This document shows, in pieces, positions 20,014 through 30,633 of a DNA stretch of 38,336 nucleotides. The notes under the pieces were generated by a model. That model made no database searches. It saw nothing but the letters and a program-made list of their open reading frames with translations, and was not told the origin of the DNA. The stretch comes from Thermoplasmatota archaeon (GTDB taxonomy: Archaea; Thermoplasmatota; E2; DHVEG-1). Where the stretch lies: the NCBI GenBank assembly GCA_030601705.1, contig JAUWBM010000014.1:1-38336 (forward strand), written 5' to 3'. Both the position numbers and the translations under genes were made by a program. Numbering within the stretch: the first letter of the stretch is position 1; each line of letters begins with the position of its first letter.

Positions 20014-23000
20014 ATGAATTATAAAAAAGTTAGAATAGAGGCTGTTGTATTAACCATGCTACTCCTAGGAGCTATGTTTTTAGTTCCAGCAAGCTCTGTT
20101 GAAAACGATGTGGAAGAAAAATCTATTGTAGAAACCTATAGATCTATTGAATTTAAACCCTATGATACTGAAGTAGATCTTGGGCCTTTTATACTTGATA
20201 GAAAATACATTGTAGATCCAGAACCTGCACCACTTGGTAAAGGTGACAACGATGATGCAGGAACGAAAAAGGATGCAGGTGATTTGTTTTCTCGCTCGAC
20301 TCCTATTTATCCTGGCGAAATTGTTGATGATACACCAGGAAGAGGTGTAACCGGTAAACTCAGTTCCAGCGATGATGAAGATTGGTACAAATTTTCGGTT
20401 TGTGTCGGCCAAGATATTGATATTACCATGGATCCATCTTCAGGGTATGATTTTGATCTTGCTCTTTGGGATGAACCCGAAAATCTGAAAGCTTCTTCTT
20501 CAAACGGTGTCGGTGTACAAGAATCCCTGTCCTTCTCTGCAGAGTATACCGGCTATTATTACATGCAAATCGTTTTCATCAGTGGTACTGGTGAGGGCGC
20601 ATATTCGTTTGATGTTAACTTGGATGACCAAAACGATGCTAATACCGGTGATGATGCAGGTGATACCTTTGCCGATGCTGTTCTCATTTCACCGGGAGAT
20701 TACAGCGGGTATCTTGATATGAACGATCCATATGATTGGTACAAATTTGAGATAGATGCAGGAGATGGCATTCATTTTAATCTGGAAATGAAAAACATTG
20801 CTTACCTATCTGATTTCGACATATCGTTGTACAATGAGGCTGAAGAGTTAGTACATTACGAGAAATACTATTATGATGATGAACTTCTCTATCCTGCTGA
20901 TACATCAGGAGAATGGAGAGTGAAAATAGACATCTTCCCAGGATGGGTTGATTCACCGGAACCAACTGAATGGAATTATTATAAATATGGTTCAGGTGCT
21001 TATAATCTCGGATTTGCCATAGATACAAGTGCTCCTGCTCCACCAGATCCAATACCTCAACCTCAGATTACGCCAATAGCTAAAACATTCACTATTAACA
21101 ATGATCCAGATAGTAACAATGATGAGTATGGATATCTTGCATCTATACCAGCATGTAACTATTTAGACGGTGGAGATAGATATCTGGCACCCATTGTTTA
21201 CGATGGAGATGACACATCAACTAATTATTTTGAAACTGCTGATTATCGTGGAGTTGTTGATGATACTACTGATTATTTACTAGAAGACTGGGATGATTAT
21301 TTGGATTCACAAGGTAAAACCGCTGCTCAATATCTTGTTCCTGCTGATCCTATTGAGGCAGCAGCTGATATCGCAACAAATAACTGGGTTTCATCAGATC
21401 TTGCAGTTGTAGCTGTTGATGGCAGTGACTATGAGGATGAAGTAAAACAGGTGCTGGAAAAGACGAAAACACTGAAACGTGAAGTCGATGTTAAAGAACT
21501 ATATAGTGATGACCCCGACTTATCCGCGGAATTTGGCTATGTTATGTTCTTAGGTCCAAAGTGGGGAGCATTTGATATCAGTGTTTTTGATATAACGACC
21601 AGTGGAGGTTCTTCCAATGCAGCTTTCCTTACCCAAGTTTTCCCACAATTTATGAATCAAGGTGGCGATTGGTGGCCTGTACCCTACGATGGAGCGGGTG
21701 ATGCCGTAGATCTATATTCTCCCATTACCCAATGGGGCGTATGGTCTGCTGGCTCACAATTATCATCAACCAGTTGGGACATGATGCGCATTACAAAATT
21801 AGCTGGTCATAGATATAAAATACGAATAGGTGCTGCTGATGCAGATTCAACTTTGAAGGTTACTGTATCAACTGATACTGAATCCGATCTCCTGGTATTT
21901 CTTGTTGATCCACAGGGACGTATCCGCGCGCCTGATCCTCCTCAATGGAACGGCCCGGTTCTTCCAATCCATGAGTGGTATGGATTTGAGAATCCACCAT
22001 ATAACCCATGGAAATCTTGGGATCCAGAACCCCATACTGAATTTTCTGCTGAAGTCCTTCACCCTGAACAGGGAAAATGGACTGCCATTGTTGTGCCACG
22101 ATATGCGGATTCAGGTTCAATAGAATATACTGTGACAGGTGAGTTAAAAAAGATCGATCCGAAGAGAGCTGATGCAGCTGTATCTGCTGCAAACGCTGCG
22201 GTTATTGCTTCAATGGAACACGCGCCTTTGTTGTATGTAACTGAAGATAGTATACCTGCTGAGACACAGAGTGCATTTACCGCGCTTGGTGTCAATAAAG
22301 TCATATTTGTCGAAAGAGGTGGAATTGGTAGTGGTGTAAGTGGCCTTCCAACACTTGAAGCAGATCTAACAACAATGCAGGAAATCATTGATTACATCAA
22401 AGACTATGATGCTTCTGAAAACTATATCACCATTACTTCTATTAAATCAGGAGATGGGTACTTTGCACCAGCTGCTATGCTTGCGGCGTATCATGGATCG
22501 CCAGTTCTCCGAATAGGTGAGGCACCAAGTAATCCCGCAGGGGTGGCAGATAGAATAGAGACTTGGAGACTTTGGTCTGGAGACTACTATCATGGATCTC
22601 GTGCTCCTGGTCATTTGCCCGTTCATGATGAGCCAATAGAAGCTAGTCAGTTACAGATCGTTATCCAGCTGCTTAGGTATCTCCTAGGGTGGTCTGAAGA
22701 ACATCCACCTCTTGGGTTGGATGCAAAGAGATACTGGAACGAAGAACTTCATAATGGCATTCATGATTGGATTGACAGTTATGGACTTGATATCGATGGA
22801 GAACAAGATGGATACTGTTTTGTCGCACCACGAAACGACATTTACCTCCCAGCACATTCTGTTATGATGGGGAACAACTCATATGCGGGTCATATTCCTG
22901 GGTTAACACCTGCATATGTTTCAGCGGTTACAGTAAGAACTATCTTGTATCCAGCACTGATATTTGCAAATCCAAATAGAGATGTAACCACTACTATGTT

Positions 23001-23751
23001 GATGAATTATCCTGATGGTGGGATGTGGACGACGAATGACGGAGTTTCTCATAGTACTTATTCAAGTCGAGTACTGAAAAAAGTGTTTAGTTCTCACGGT
23101 AGAACGTATGATGGGCATAGTCTTTGGGACGCTCATCTGGAACGGATGAACGATGGTGCCAGTGTCTTTTATTACTCTGGACATGGAACGGGTGGAAGTG
23201 GTCAATCAGCACAGTATTTACAGACATCTCACTGTAATTATCCTTCTCAGATTTGGTGGGATTCATGGCGTGGATACGCATATGATAACTGGAAGATGCC
23301 TCGAAGCAATGGACGGGTGTGGTATAATGCTGAACCACCGATGCTATACGACATTATACATTACGACCATGTAGATGGCAATTATGAAAACCTACGAAGC
23401 AACGCAGTCTTCTACATGTCATGTTCTACTCAGGATGCATTTGGACCAATGGTCTTCCTTGATCACGGAGCAGTCTTAAATTATGGAAATGCAGGATCTG
23501 GACTTTGCCCACAGGCAGACTTACAAGATGATTGGTTCTTTGAAGACTCAATGCTATATGGAACACCTATAGGTCCAGCGTTCGCGGATATCATCTGGCT
23601 CCATTACAGAGATTTCACCACCAGTGACCCAACTTCAATGTATGGGTCTTCATCTCTCTATCCAATTACAACTGTACAGTGTATATACGGTGATCCGAAC
23701 CTCATAATCTACAGTCCAGAGTGGACATCACCCATACCAGTAGATGCTTAA
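20014..23751 (+). CDS. Secreted C25-family (gingipain-like) cysteine protease
   Basis: 1245 residues with an N-terminal signal peptide (ending near PASSVEN). Two prepeptidase C-terminal (PPC)-type beta domains lie at about residues 95-205 (EDWYKFSVCVGQDIDITMDP) and 215-335 (YDWYKFEIDAGDGIHFNLEM). A third beta-rich region (about 580-710) precedes the catalytic part. The catalytic dyad of the C25 caspase-like fold is visible: H1057 in FYYSGHGTGG and C1137 in FYMSCSTQDAFG. PPC domains placed at the N-terminus are unusual relative to their name but common in archaeal C25 enzymes. No sortase-type or PGF anchor is seen, so it is probably released or loosely attached. Role: extracellular protein degradation, fitting a heterotrophic peptide user. 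A T-rich terminator follows. Confidence 0.85.
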   Translation: MNYKKVRIEAVVLTMLLLGAMFLVPASSVENDVEEKSIVETYRSIEFKPYDTEVDLGPFILDRKYIVDPEPAPLGKGDNDDAGTKKDAGDLFSRSTPIYPGEIVDDTPGRGVTGKLSSSDDEDWYKFSVCVGQDIDITMDPSSGYDFDLALWDEPENLKASSSNGVGVQESLSFSAEYTGYYYMQIVFISGTGEGAYSFDVNLDDQNDANTGDDAGDTFADAVLISPGDYSGYLDMNDPYDWYKFEIDAGDGIHFNLEMKNIAYLSDFDISLYNEAEELVHYEKYYYDDELLYPADTSGEWRVKIDIFPGWVDSPEPTEWNYYKYGSGAYNLGFAIDTSAPAPPDPIPQPQITPIAKTFTINNDPDSNNDEYGYLASIPACNYLDGGDRYLAPIVYDGDDTSTNYFETADYRGVVDDTTDYLLEDWDDYLDSQGKTAAQYLVPADPIEAAADIATNNWVSSDLAVVAVDGSDYEDEVKQVLEKTKTLKREVDVKELYSDDPDLSAEFGYVMFLGPKWGAFDISVFDITTSGGSSNAAFLTQVFPQFMNQGGDWWPVPYDGAGDAVDLYSPITQWGVWSAGSQLSSTSWDMMRITKLAGHRYKIRIGAADADSTLKVTVSTDTESDLLVFLVDPQGRIRAPDPPQWNGPVLPIHEWYGFENPPYNPWKSWDPEPHTEFSAEVLHPEQGKWTAIVVPRYADSGSIEYTVTGELKKIDPKRADAAVSAANAAVIASMEHAPLLYVTEDSIPAETQSAFTALGVNKVIFVERGGIGSGVSGLPTLEADLTTMQEIIDYIKDYDASENYITITSIKSGDGYFAPAAMLAAYHGSPVLRIGEAPSNPAGVADRIETWRLWSGDYYHGSRAPGHLPVHDEPIEASQLQIVIQLLRYLLGWSEEHPPLGLDAKRYWNEELHNGIHDWIDSYGLDIDGEQDGYCFVAPRNDIYLPAHSVMMGNNSYAGHIPGLTPAYVSAVTVRTILYPALIFANPNRDVTTTMLMNYPDGGMWTTNDGVSHSTYSSRVLKKVFSSHGRTYDGHSLWDAHLERMNDGASVFYYSGHGTGGSGQSAQYLQTSHCNYPSQIWWDSWRGYAYDNWKMPRSNGRVWYNAEPPMLYDIIHYDHVDGNYENLRSNAVFYMSCSTQDAFGPMVFLDHGAVLNYGNAGSGLCPQADLQDDWFFEDSMLYGTPIGPAFADIIWLHYRDFTTSDPTSMYGSSSLYPITTVQCIYGDPNLIIYSPEWTSPIPVDA

Positions 23752-23767
23752 ATCATCTACTACTCTC

Positions 23768-23783
23768 TTTTTTTATTTTTTCT
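23768..23783 (+). terminator. T-rich terminator after the protease gene
   Basis: CTCTTTTTTTATTTTTTCTG begins 13 bases after the stop codon. Archaeal terminators are often such T tracts without a stem. Confidence 0.45.
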
Positions 23784-23929
23784 GTTAGTATCACAGTAGT
23801 ATATACTTTAAATTATCAATTAGAGTGGCTTTTCTAAACTAAAAACTCTTTAATCCATAGTACATCTCGCATAAATAATGTAATATTAGACTGGTGTGTA
23901 AAGCTAAAGATCCCCCTAAATCCTTTTAG

Positions 23930-24343
23930 CTACCGATCAATCCTTTTTTTAAACTTATATCCGTAATAGATTGCACCTGTGCTACCATCTTGCCTTATTT
24001 TTCTGAAAGTACTTTCTACTTTCATGCCGATTTTTACATCATCAATATTGCAATCTACGATCTGAGCTGTTATTTGCGGCCCTTCCTCTAGTTTGATAAT
24101 TGCTACGGGATAAGGTACTTGTTCTTCGAAATCTTCAGGACCTACGTGGATAATCGTATGGGTTACAATTTCTCCTTTTCCACTAAGTTTTATGTCTTTC
24201 ATCTTGCCCATGCTTTTCCTTCTGCAATAAGGGCATGACTCTCTGGGTGGGAAAAAAATTCTTTCACAGGATCCGCACTGGTTTCCTATTAGATTATATC
24301 TCTGCGGAATTTCTCTCCAAAATCTTGCAACTCCCTCACCCAT
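23930..24343 (-). CDS. DUF35 Zn-ribbon/OB-fold acyl-CoA shuttle protein of the HMG-CoA synthase complex
   Basis: 137 residues. N-terminal helix (ARFWREIPQRYNLIG), a rubredoxin-like Zn ribbon with C23/C26 and C37/C40 (QCGSCERIFF, CPYCRRK), then an OB-fold (GKGEIVTHTIIHVGPEDFEE; PYPVAIIKLEEGPQITAQIV). In archaea this protein bridges thiolase and HMG-CoA synthase so that acetoacetyl-CoA passes between their active sites; this is established for the methanogen complex. The gene follows the thiolase stop directly (TAA then ATG), in the conserved order synthase, thiolase, DUF35. Length is normal for the family. Confidence 0.88.
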   Translation of the reverse strand: MGEGVARFWREIPQRYNLIGNQCGSCERIFFPPRESCPYCRRKSMGKMKDIKLSGKGEIVTHTIIHVGPEDFEEQVPYPVAIIKLEEGPQITAQIVDCNIDDVKIGMKVESTFRKIRQDGSTGAIYYGYKFKKRIDR

Positions 24344-25510
24344 TTACATCGCCTCCAAAATATGAACAGTACAACTCGCACCAGATCCACCTACATTATG
24401 CGCAAGTCCTATTTTTGCATCTTTAACTTGTCTTTTCTCTGCTCTTCCTTGTAATTGTAGGACGATTTCTATGATCTGAGCGACACCGGTTGCGCCTACA
24501 GGATGCCCTTTGGATTTTAGACCGCCACTTGTATTTACTGGTAGTGGGCCATCCCGGGTAGTAATTTTGTTTTCTATTGCTTTACCTCCTTCTCCTTTCT
24601 TTACAAAGCCGAGATCTTCGATTGCACATATTTCCGCAATCGTAAAACAATCATGCACCTCTGCTAAATCAATATCTTTTGGCGTTAAGTTTGCCTGTTT
24701 ATAGGCCATCTTGGAAGCATAAACCGTTGAATCTAACGTGCAGATCTCTCTTCGTGCATGAAGGGCAAGTGAATCTGAGGCCTGTCCAGATCCAATTATT
24801 TTGACTGGTTTATTGATGTAATCTTTTGCTTTGTCAGTTGTACACAATATAATAGATGCGGCTCCATCTGTTACTGGAGAACAATCCAGTAAGCCAAGCG
24901 GGTACGCAACAGTTGTAGCATTCATCACTTGTTCTAGAGTTATTTCTCTTTGGTACTGTGCATAGGGGTTTAACGCACCGTTAGCATGGTTTTTTACTGC
25001 AACTTGAGCAAGTTGTTCTTTTGTTGTTCCATAATCATGCATGTGTTTTGTTGCAATCATAGCGTATAATCCAGGAAAGGTTGCACCAAAGAAAGCTTCC
25101 CATTCCTGATCTGCTGCTGTGGCAAGTGTTTCTGTAGCAGAGGCACCTACTACATCATTCATTTTTTCCATACCTCCAACTACTACGATATCGTTCATAC
25201 CTGACGCAATAGATAAATATCCCTGTCGAATAGCCAATCCACCTGAAGCACAAGCACTTTCAATCCGAGTAGAAGGGATATGCGTATTCGAAAAACCTGA
25301 TGCATCTGCTACCAACGCCCCCACATGTTCTTGACCAACAAATCGTCCTGAACTCATGGATCCAACATACATTGCATCTATTTCTTTTCCTTCTATTCCT
25401 GAATCAAGTATGGCTTTTGCTCCAGCTTCTGCTATTAACTGTCGAAATGATTTATCCCAGAGTTCTCCGAATTTTGTCAGCCCAACTCCAATAACTGTTA
25501 CGTCTCTCAT
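24344..25510 (-). CDS. Acetyl-CoA C-acetyltransferase (archaeal thiolase)
   Basis: 388 residues. Catalytic Cys87 lies in [10 protein letters not shown]. The second active-site region [14 protein letters not shown] supplies the His, and [14 protein letters not shown] the C-terminal Cys. The enzyme condenses two acetyl-CoA to acetoacetyl-CoA, the first step of the mevalonate route to archaeal lipids. It is the non-decarboxylating, SCP-x-like thiolase type found in archaeal HMG-CoA synthase operons. ATG 25510 follows the synthase stop by 6 bases with GGGAGTGAT upstream. All key residues are present and the length is normal. Confidence 0.92.
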   Translation of the reverse strand: MRDVTVIGVGLTKFGELWDKSFRQLIAEAGAKAILDSGIEGKEIDAMYVGSMSSGRFVGQEHVGALVADASGFSNTHIPSTRIESACASGGLAIRQGYLSIASGMNDIVVVGGMEKMNDVVGASATETLATAADQEWEAFFGATFPGLYAMIATKHMHDYGTTKEQLAQVAVKNHANGALNPYAQYQREITLEQVMNATTVAYPLGLLDCSPVTDGAASIILCTTDKAKDYINKPVKIIGSGQASDSLALHARREICTLDSTVYASKMAYKQANLTPKDIDLAEVHDCFTIAEICAIEDLGFVKKGEGGKAIENKITTRDGPLPVNTSGGLKSKGHPVGATGVAQIIEIVLQLQGRAEKRQVKDAKIGLAHNVGGSGASCTVHILEAM

Positions 25511-25516
25511 TTTTTA

Positions 25517-26575
25517 TCACTCCCAGTACAAAATATCAGTAACTTTTGCATACGTTCCATAATCAATATATTCTTTATCTTCAACCATTTGAAAAACAGA
25601 TGGGGCATTCTCTCTAGATAAATCGTTCATCTTCTCAGTGACGGATATATCAAAACCATCGCTTCCTGCCCCTGAACCATAGCTTGTAAGAAATATTCTG
25701 TCTCCTGGCTTTGCAACATCTAACACTGATGCTAATCCTACCAATGAGGCTCCTGAGTAGGTATTACCAATGTAAGGAACGATGAGTCCTTGTTTTATCT
25801 GATCAAGCGTAAAACCAAGTTTTTTGGCAACACTCACAGGGAATTTACCGTTGGGCTGATGAAAGATTGCATAATCGTAGTCCTCTGGTTTTGTGCCTAC
25901 TATCTGCATAAGGTTAGTTGCACAGCTTGTTATATGCCTAAAATATGCTGGCGCCCCAGTAAAACGCCCACCATGTGATGGGTATTTTCTCTGTGCCCTT
26001 CTCCAGAAATCCGGTGTATCTGAGGTAAAAGAACATGTGTGATTGATGTTTGCTATAACATTATCCTTACCTATGATAAAGGCAGCCCCTCCTGCTGATG
26101 CTGAATATTCCAAGGCATCCCCCGGAGCTGCTTGAGACGTATCTGCACCCACGGCTAATCCATATTTTATCATCTCTGCTTTGACAAGTGCGGTACAAGA
26201 CTGAATAGCAGCAGTCCCTGCTTTACAGGCAAATTCATAATCAGCTACCATCAAATCAGGTGTTGCACCAATTGCTTCTCCAACAATTGTTCCAGTGGGT
26301 TTTACTGCGTAAGGGTGAGATTCACTTCCAATATAAATAGCGCCAATATCTTGAGGATTAATACTGCATCGCTTCAATGCTGCACGGGCTGCCTCTACAC
26401 TTATGGTGGCGGTGTCCTGATCTATAGAAGGAACTGATTTTTCGTTTATCCCTAGTCCCTTGCTTATCGTTTTACCATCTTTTCCCCACACAGATGCAAT
26501 ATCTTCCGTTTTTATCCTCCATCGAGGTATATTTACCCCATAACTGACTATACCTATTTTATCCATAACAGCCAC
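25517..26575 (-). CDS. Hydroxymethylglutaryl-CoA synthase
   Basis: 352 residues. Catalytic Cys117 ([11 protein letters not shown]), His239 ([11 protein letters not shown]) and a Glu in [10 protein letters not shown] (E85) correspond to the Cys-His-Glu triad. It joins acetyl-CoA to acetoacetyl-CoA to give HMG-CoA for isoprenoid lipid synthesis. The family begins [17 protein letters not shown] 26575 and ATG 26566 are both possible; a TATA box TTTAAATA (26599-26606, minus strand) about 25 bases upstream and the absence of a ribosome site favour a leaderless message starting at or near the GTG. First gene of the three-gene operon. Confidence 0.93.
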   Translation of the reverse strand: MAVMDKIGIVSYGVNIPRWRIKTEDIASVWGKDGKTISKGLGINEKSVPSIDQDTATISVEAARAALKRCSINPQDIGAIYIGSESHPYAVKPTGTIVGEAIGATPDLMVADYEFACKAGTAAIQSCTALVKAEMIKYGLAVGADTSQAAPGDALEYSASAGGAAFIIGKDNVIANINHTCSFTSDTPDFWRRAQRKYPSHGGRFTGAPAYFRHITSCATNLMQIVGTKPEDYDYAIFHQPNGKFPVSVAKKLGFTLDQIKQGLIVPYIGNTYSGASLVGLASVLDVAKPGDRIFLTSYGSGAGSDGFDISVTEKMNDLSRENAPSVFQMVEDKEYIDYGTYAKVTDILYWE

Positions 26576-26643
26576 AATGGGGGCAAAACAAAATTTAATA
26601 TTTAAAATTGCCGATTAATTTTTCGTTAATTGTCGTTAATATG

Positions 26644-27540
26644 TTATCCTGATAACGAAATTTTCTTACCCTTTTTCAAGGCATCAACTGATTCATCAGC
26701 AGCATCAGCAAGCTTCTCTTTATCAAATAATTCCTTTTGAGCTTTGATATTTTGATTTCGCAGAATTTCTTTTGATTCCTGCCAATGCTTCCTTCTTTCT
26801 TTTTTAACGGACATTATCTTTGAGAGCATTTCCATGGCTTTCTCATGATGTTTCTGTGCTTCTTCTCTTATTTCAACATACTTTTGATGTTTTTTGTTCG
26901 ACTCATTTATAGAAGCAGATATTTCCCTTACAAGTTTCATATAATCTTCATGCTTTTTCTGACTTTCATTGTAATACTTTTGAACTTTTTCATGTTCTTC
27001 GTCTGCTTTCTTAAAAAGTTCGGTAATGGATGTATCGGTATCCGAAAGGTCAGTCTCAATCAGTTGTTGTTTTTCCAGCTGCTTTTTACCTTTATTGTAT
27101 TCTTCTCTTTTTGTTTTTATCTGATCAATTAATTCATTTTCTTTCCTGGTGTTCATAGGAACCGTTTCTTGTTTATATTCCAGCATCTGAACATCCGCCT
27201 TCAGTTCCTCAATTCTTAAAGGCAAATTTCTAATAACATCTCCTCTTCTCTTCTGTTTAGCTTTAATGAGTTCTTTTGCCTGCTGTTGAAGTTTGTTTCT
27301 CATCTCTTTGTGTCGTCTCATTTCAGAGACAAGTCCATCTCTTTCTTCTTTGTTTTTCTTCATCTGCTCTACGATTTCTTTGCGCTTTTCATTGAGCATA
27401 TCTCTTTCTTCACGAACAAGTTTTGCAATGTCGTTCAGTTCGTTTCTTTTTTCTATTAAGCTCTGGTATTTTTTTTCAGCATTTTTCATTTGTTCTTGCT
27501 GTTCTCTCTTTTTAGATCCGTCTTCTACCACTGGAGGCAC
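26644..27540 (-). CDS. Archaeal coiled-coil protein (COG1340-like)
   Basis: 298 residues, almost wholly heptad-like and charged: QSLIEKRNELNDIAKLVREE, KQKRRGDVIRNLPLRIEELK, KVQKYYNESQKKHEDYMKLV and HWQESKEILRNQNIKAQKEL. This is the pattern of a widespread archaeal coiled-coil protein of unknown function (I believe COG1340). The central NLPLRIEELKADVQMLEYKQ followed by a Thr-Pro-free break to ELIDQIKTKREE is characteristic. Soluble, no membrane segment. It stands alone between the HMG-CoA synthase operon and the large surface protein. Confidence 0.75.
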   Translation of the reverse strand: MPPVVEDGSKKREQQEQMKNAEKKYQSLIEKRNELNDIAKLVREERDMLNEKRKEIVEQMKKNKEERDGLVSEMRRHKEMRNKLQQQAKELIKAKQKRRGDVIRNLPLRIEELKADVQMLEYKQETVPMNTRKENELIDQIKTKREEYNKGKKQLEKQQLIETDLSDTDTSITELFKKADEEHEKVQKYYNESQKKHEDYMKLVREISASINESNKKHQKYVEIREEAQKHHEKAMEMLSKIMSVKKERRKHWQESKEILRNQNIKAQKELFDKEKLADAADESVDALKKGKKISLSG

Positions 27541-27579
27541 ACCCTTTTATTACCTAAATTATTCTCCTATTATATATTG

Positions 27580-30474
27580 TTACTGCTCTATTGCTTTTAT
27601 GTGTAACTTATTTTTACCTTTGATAGCAATCCAGGGCATTCTAACATCAGCATATCCCCCGCTTGGAATAGTTACCTCTATTTTATTCTTTTCCTTGGCG
27701 TTTATATACAAAACTGCATTAGCATTTCTTGCCGTGATATTTCCTTTATTTTCCAATTTAAAAGAAGTTATTATTCTATCGCCTTTTTTGAATTCTTTTG
27801 GCCAAGTAAATACATCAGTGATTTTTAGTAACGTTTTACCATCTTTCAACATAGCCATTATAGTAATTCCTTCCGATTTTCGTTTACCTAAAATGTTAAC
27901 TTTTACTTTAGTTTCTGTCCAATCATTAGGCTCTGCAAATTCCGTTGGCTTCACAGTTAAAAATACTGTTTTTGATTGGCGAGCATCTATTGTAATCTTT
28001 TCTGTTTCTATTGATTTTTCCCATTTGGGTGATGACGGATTTTCATTTGAGGATATTTCATATGTTTGAGTTTTTCTGGTAGGATTCTCTATGATGATTT
28101 CAAAAGTAGCTTCGTCATCAGGATCAATTTCTTTTATACGTTCTGTACATATGATATTTACAGATTTTCTTGTCAATAATAATGCAAGTATTATTATTAT
28201 AAATAAAATTATTATCATCAGTATGGCTGCTAATGCAATAGGGGCATAGGAACCAAACATTTCGTCGAGGCCTAAAGCATTCGATGCAGACTCAAAAAAT
28301 TCGTATATGCTCTCTAAAATACTTGGACCAAGAACATTTACTGTTACGTTTATTATAGCAAATGCCCCACTATCAGAAGTAACGGTAATTGTAATGATGT
28401 CCGATTCAAAAGTAGTATTTTTAGGTACACTTACTATTGCAAAAATTTTTTCAGGCTTTGTTTTTTCTCCTATCTTTAAATCCTTAATTGAATCGGTATG
28501 TTTAATCTCCCAATTATTTTCCGATGTGACAGTTATCGTATAGCTATCTACATCATCTACTGCACCTGTATTATTATTTTTAATAATGAGATAGAATGTG
28601 CCGTTTCTACCTTTTTTAATGTTTTTACTTTCAGTACTATCTACTATATTTACATCATATTCTATTGCATCTTCTGATACCTCGGCTGATACTGTTTGGC
28701 GAGCAATACCTGTTTTACCACTTGCGATAAAGGTCATGTCGATTGCGTCGCCATAGGCTTTCTTCTCGTTATCTGTTGAGTTGACAAAGATAGACACTTC
28801 AGCAGTTCCACCTGCGGATATATCTACCTGATCTTCAGTAATTGTAACATCCCAGTCGCCTTCTTTATCTTCTAAAACATCAACAGAAACCCTATCATCA
28901 TACTCGCTTGTGATATTTAAAGTGTACTTAACGCTTCCACCAGGAATTATTAATCCACCTTCTGGATCTGCAACATAATCAAATTGGATATTATCTGTCT
29001 CTCCAAAGATAACTTTGACCGAAGATGGTTTTTCGCTCGAATCGTATAATAACGATACTTTTCTTAATAAGCCAGGTTTGGAGCCGTTTGCAAGAAAAAC
29101 TCCTATACTTAAGCCATGTCCGTATAATAATTCGTAATTCACGTCTTCAAAAGTAAATGTGGTTGGGGTTTGTACCAACAAGCTAGAACTGTCCAATGCT
29201 TTTACCGAAGGAGAAGGAGTTATTTCATTACTCCCATCAAATAATGTTACTCCTACTTTTACTTTACTCGGATTTATTATTTTAAGATATTGGAGGTATA
29301 ACTCAACTGAGACATCCTTGATTATCTTATTTCTGTCATTTAATGCAGGCCCATCCCACTTTACATGAGTATCGGAGAGTGTTTCCTTTAGATTCCTGCC
29401 CTCAGTAGGTTCGTTAGTATCCATTATATTTTCATCATGTAGGTAATATACTTTTGTATTCTCACCTTCGCCAGGCAATCTAAATTCCATAGTTACGGAT
29501 GAAGGATGGACTTCCGAATCATAAACAAAAGATGAGGATCTAAAAGTATCGAAGAATTCAGCGATATCATCTACCGTGAAATTTAACTCTTCAATTAGGG
29601 GAATTATTTCCTTTATAAGTGTACCTAGTTCTTGCACTGCAGTAAATTTTGTCCTGTTTTCAAAAAAATTTCCCCATTGTTTCCATCGATTTAAAATCTT
29701 TTTCTCATTTATCATTTTTTTTATGATGGTACCAACTAAATTTGATTTATCGCTCTGAATTATTTCGATTGAAAATAACAAACTTTCTCCAGGTTCTAAT
29801 GTAAGGTTGACGTTTTCTAATGTGATTTGTTGTTTAGATATACCGTTTTGTAAAAATGAACCCGGCTTAATTTGTTGGGTTGTGTTTTTTATCTCTTTGG
29901 GAAGAAAAATACCTATAGAATATAATCCTATTTTCACTTCGTCTCGATATTTTTGCCGTATTCTCTGTCTCTGATATGATGAAAAATAAAGGTCAAAGAC
30001 AACATCGCCATTTATTTCAACCGTTTCATTACCGTCGTATTCGTATATTTCTACTATTCGATATGGATGCGGAAAAAAAAGTTCAAATCCTTCCAACAAA
30101 TCACCAAATTCATCGCTCAAATTATCGTCAATTTCACCTAATAAATAAAAGGTCCAAGCAGTCATCCAATATAACATTTCATCAGAGTTTAATTCCTGTT
30201 TGAAAATAACTTTCGATGTATTTTTCCTAACAACGCTGGGAGGGTATTTTGAATCATTTTGTTTTGTAGGTTCGTCTTGTGAAACAGGAGGTACAATGCC
30301 CAAACCTAATCCATCTTCAAATTCAAGGCTGAGAGCATTTTTAAAATAAAACGTAGTTTCTCCACTTATTGAATCAGCGCCAACAGTCGGAACAATAATT
30401 AACGCGGGTAACAATGAGCCTAAGACTAATACAATTGATATTAGTATTGCTCTTAGCGCTCTGTTTGAATGCAT
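27580..30474 (-). CDS. Large secreted/membrane protein with CARDB/NEW3-type beta-sandwich domains
   Basis: 964 residues from ATG 30474, where GAGGTTGTG precedes it; a longer frame to 30543 lacks a ribosome site. Signal peptide ILISIVLVLGSLLPALII. Residues 30-500 are a mixed extracellular region. From about 510 there are repeated beta-sandwich segments with the phrasing of NEW3/CARDB domains (VDISAGGTAEVSIFVNSTDN; KGRNGTFYLIIKNNNTGAVD). A strong membrane helix lies at about 746-775 (PIALAAILMIIILFIIIILA). About 190 more residues follow it, again beta-sandwich-like (DDEATFEIIIENPTRKTQTY; ITSFKLENKGNITARNANAV). A beta-sandwich domain on the supposed cytoplasmic side is odd. Function unknown; cell-surface architecture is likely. 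Confidence 0.65.
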   Translation of the reverse strand: MHSNRALRAILISIVLVLGSLLPALIIVPTVGADSISGETTFYFKNALSLEFEDGLGLGIVPPVSQDEPTKQNDSKYPPSVVRKNTSKVIFKQELNSDEMLYWMTAWTFYLLGEIDDNLSDEFGDLLEGFELFFPHPYRIVEIYEYDGNETVEINGDVVFDLYFSSYQRQRIRQKYRDEVKIGLYSIGIFLPKEIKNTTQQIKPGSFLQNGISKQQITLENVNLTLEPGESLLFSIEIIQSDKSNLVGTIIKKMINEKKILNRWKQWGNFFENRTKFTAVQELGTLIKEIIPLIEELNFTVDDIAEFFDTFRSSSFVYDSEVHPSSVTMEFRLPGEGENTKVYYLHDENIMDTNEPTEGRNLKETLSDTHVKWDGPALNDRNKIIKDVSVELYLQYLKIINPSKVKVGVTLFDGSNEITPSPSVKALDSSSLLVQTPTTFTFEDVNYELLYGHGLSIGVFLANGSKPGLLRKVSLLYDSSEKPSSVKVIFGETDNIQFDYVADPEGGLIIPGGSVKYTLNITSEYDDRVSVDVLEDKEGDWDVTITEDQVDISAGGTAEVSIFVNSTDNEKKAYGDAIDMTFIASGKTGIARQTVSAEVSEDAIEYDVNIVDSTESKNIKKGRNGTFYLIIKNNNTGAVDDVDSYTITVTSENNWEIKHTDSIKDLKIGEKTKPEKIFAIVSVPKNTTFESDIITITVTSDSGAFAIINVTVNVLGPSILESIYEFFESASNALGLDEMFGSYAPIALAAILMIIILFIIIILALLLTRKSVNIICTERIKEIDPDDEATFEIIIENPTRKTQTYEISSNENPSSPKWEKSIETEKITIDARQSKTVFLTVKPTEFAEPNDWTETKVKVNILGKRKSEGITIMAMLKDGKTLLKITDVFTWPKEFKKGDRIITSFKLENKGNITARNANAVLYINAKEKNKIEVTIPSGGYADVRMPWIAIKGKNKLHIKAIEQ

Positions 30475-30633
30475 ATATTCACAACCTCGGTAACTAATAT
30501 CAAACCCGTTAATATATAAATGTTTGTTTACAATAGTTACCATTTTTCAACAAATATAATATGTCTAATATTTAATAAATATTGTGGGAGCGTATGTTTC
30601 ATATGAAAAGTCAAAAATATTATTAACGTAAAA

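Noticed and set aside
20080-23338. Several long open frames opposite the C25 protease
   Set aside because: They are antisense shadows of a gene with clear signal peptide, domains and catalytic residues.
27293-28069. 258-codon rightward hydrophobic open frame
   Set aside because: It is antisense to the coiled-coil and surface protein genes; its apparent hydrophobicity mirrors Lys/Glu-rich coding on the other strand.
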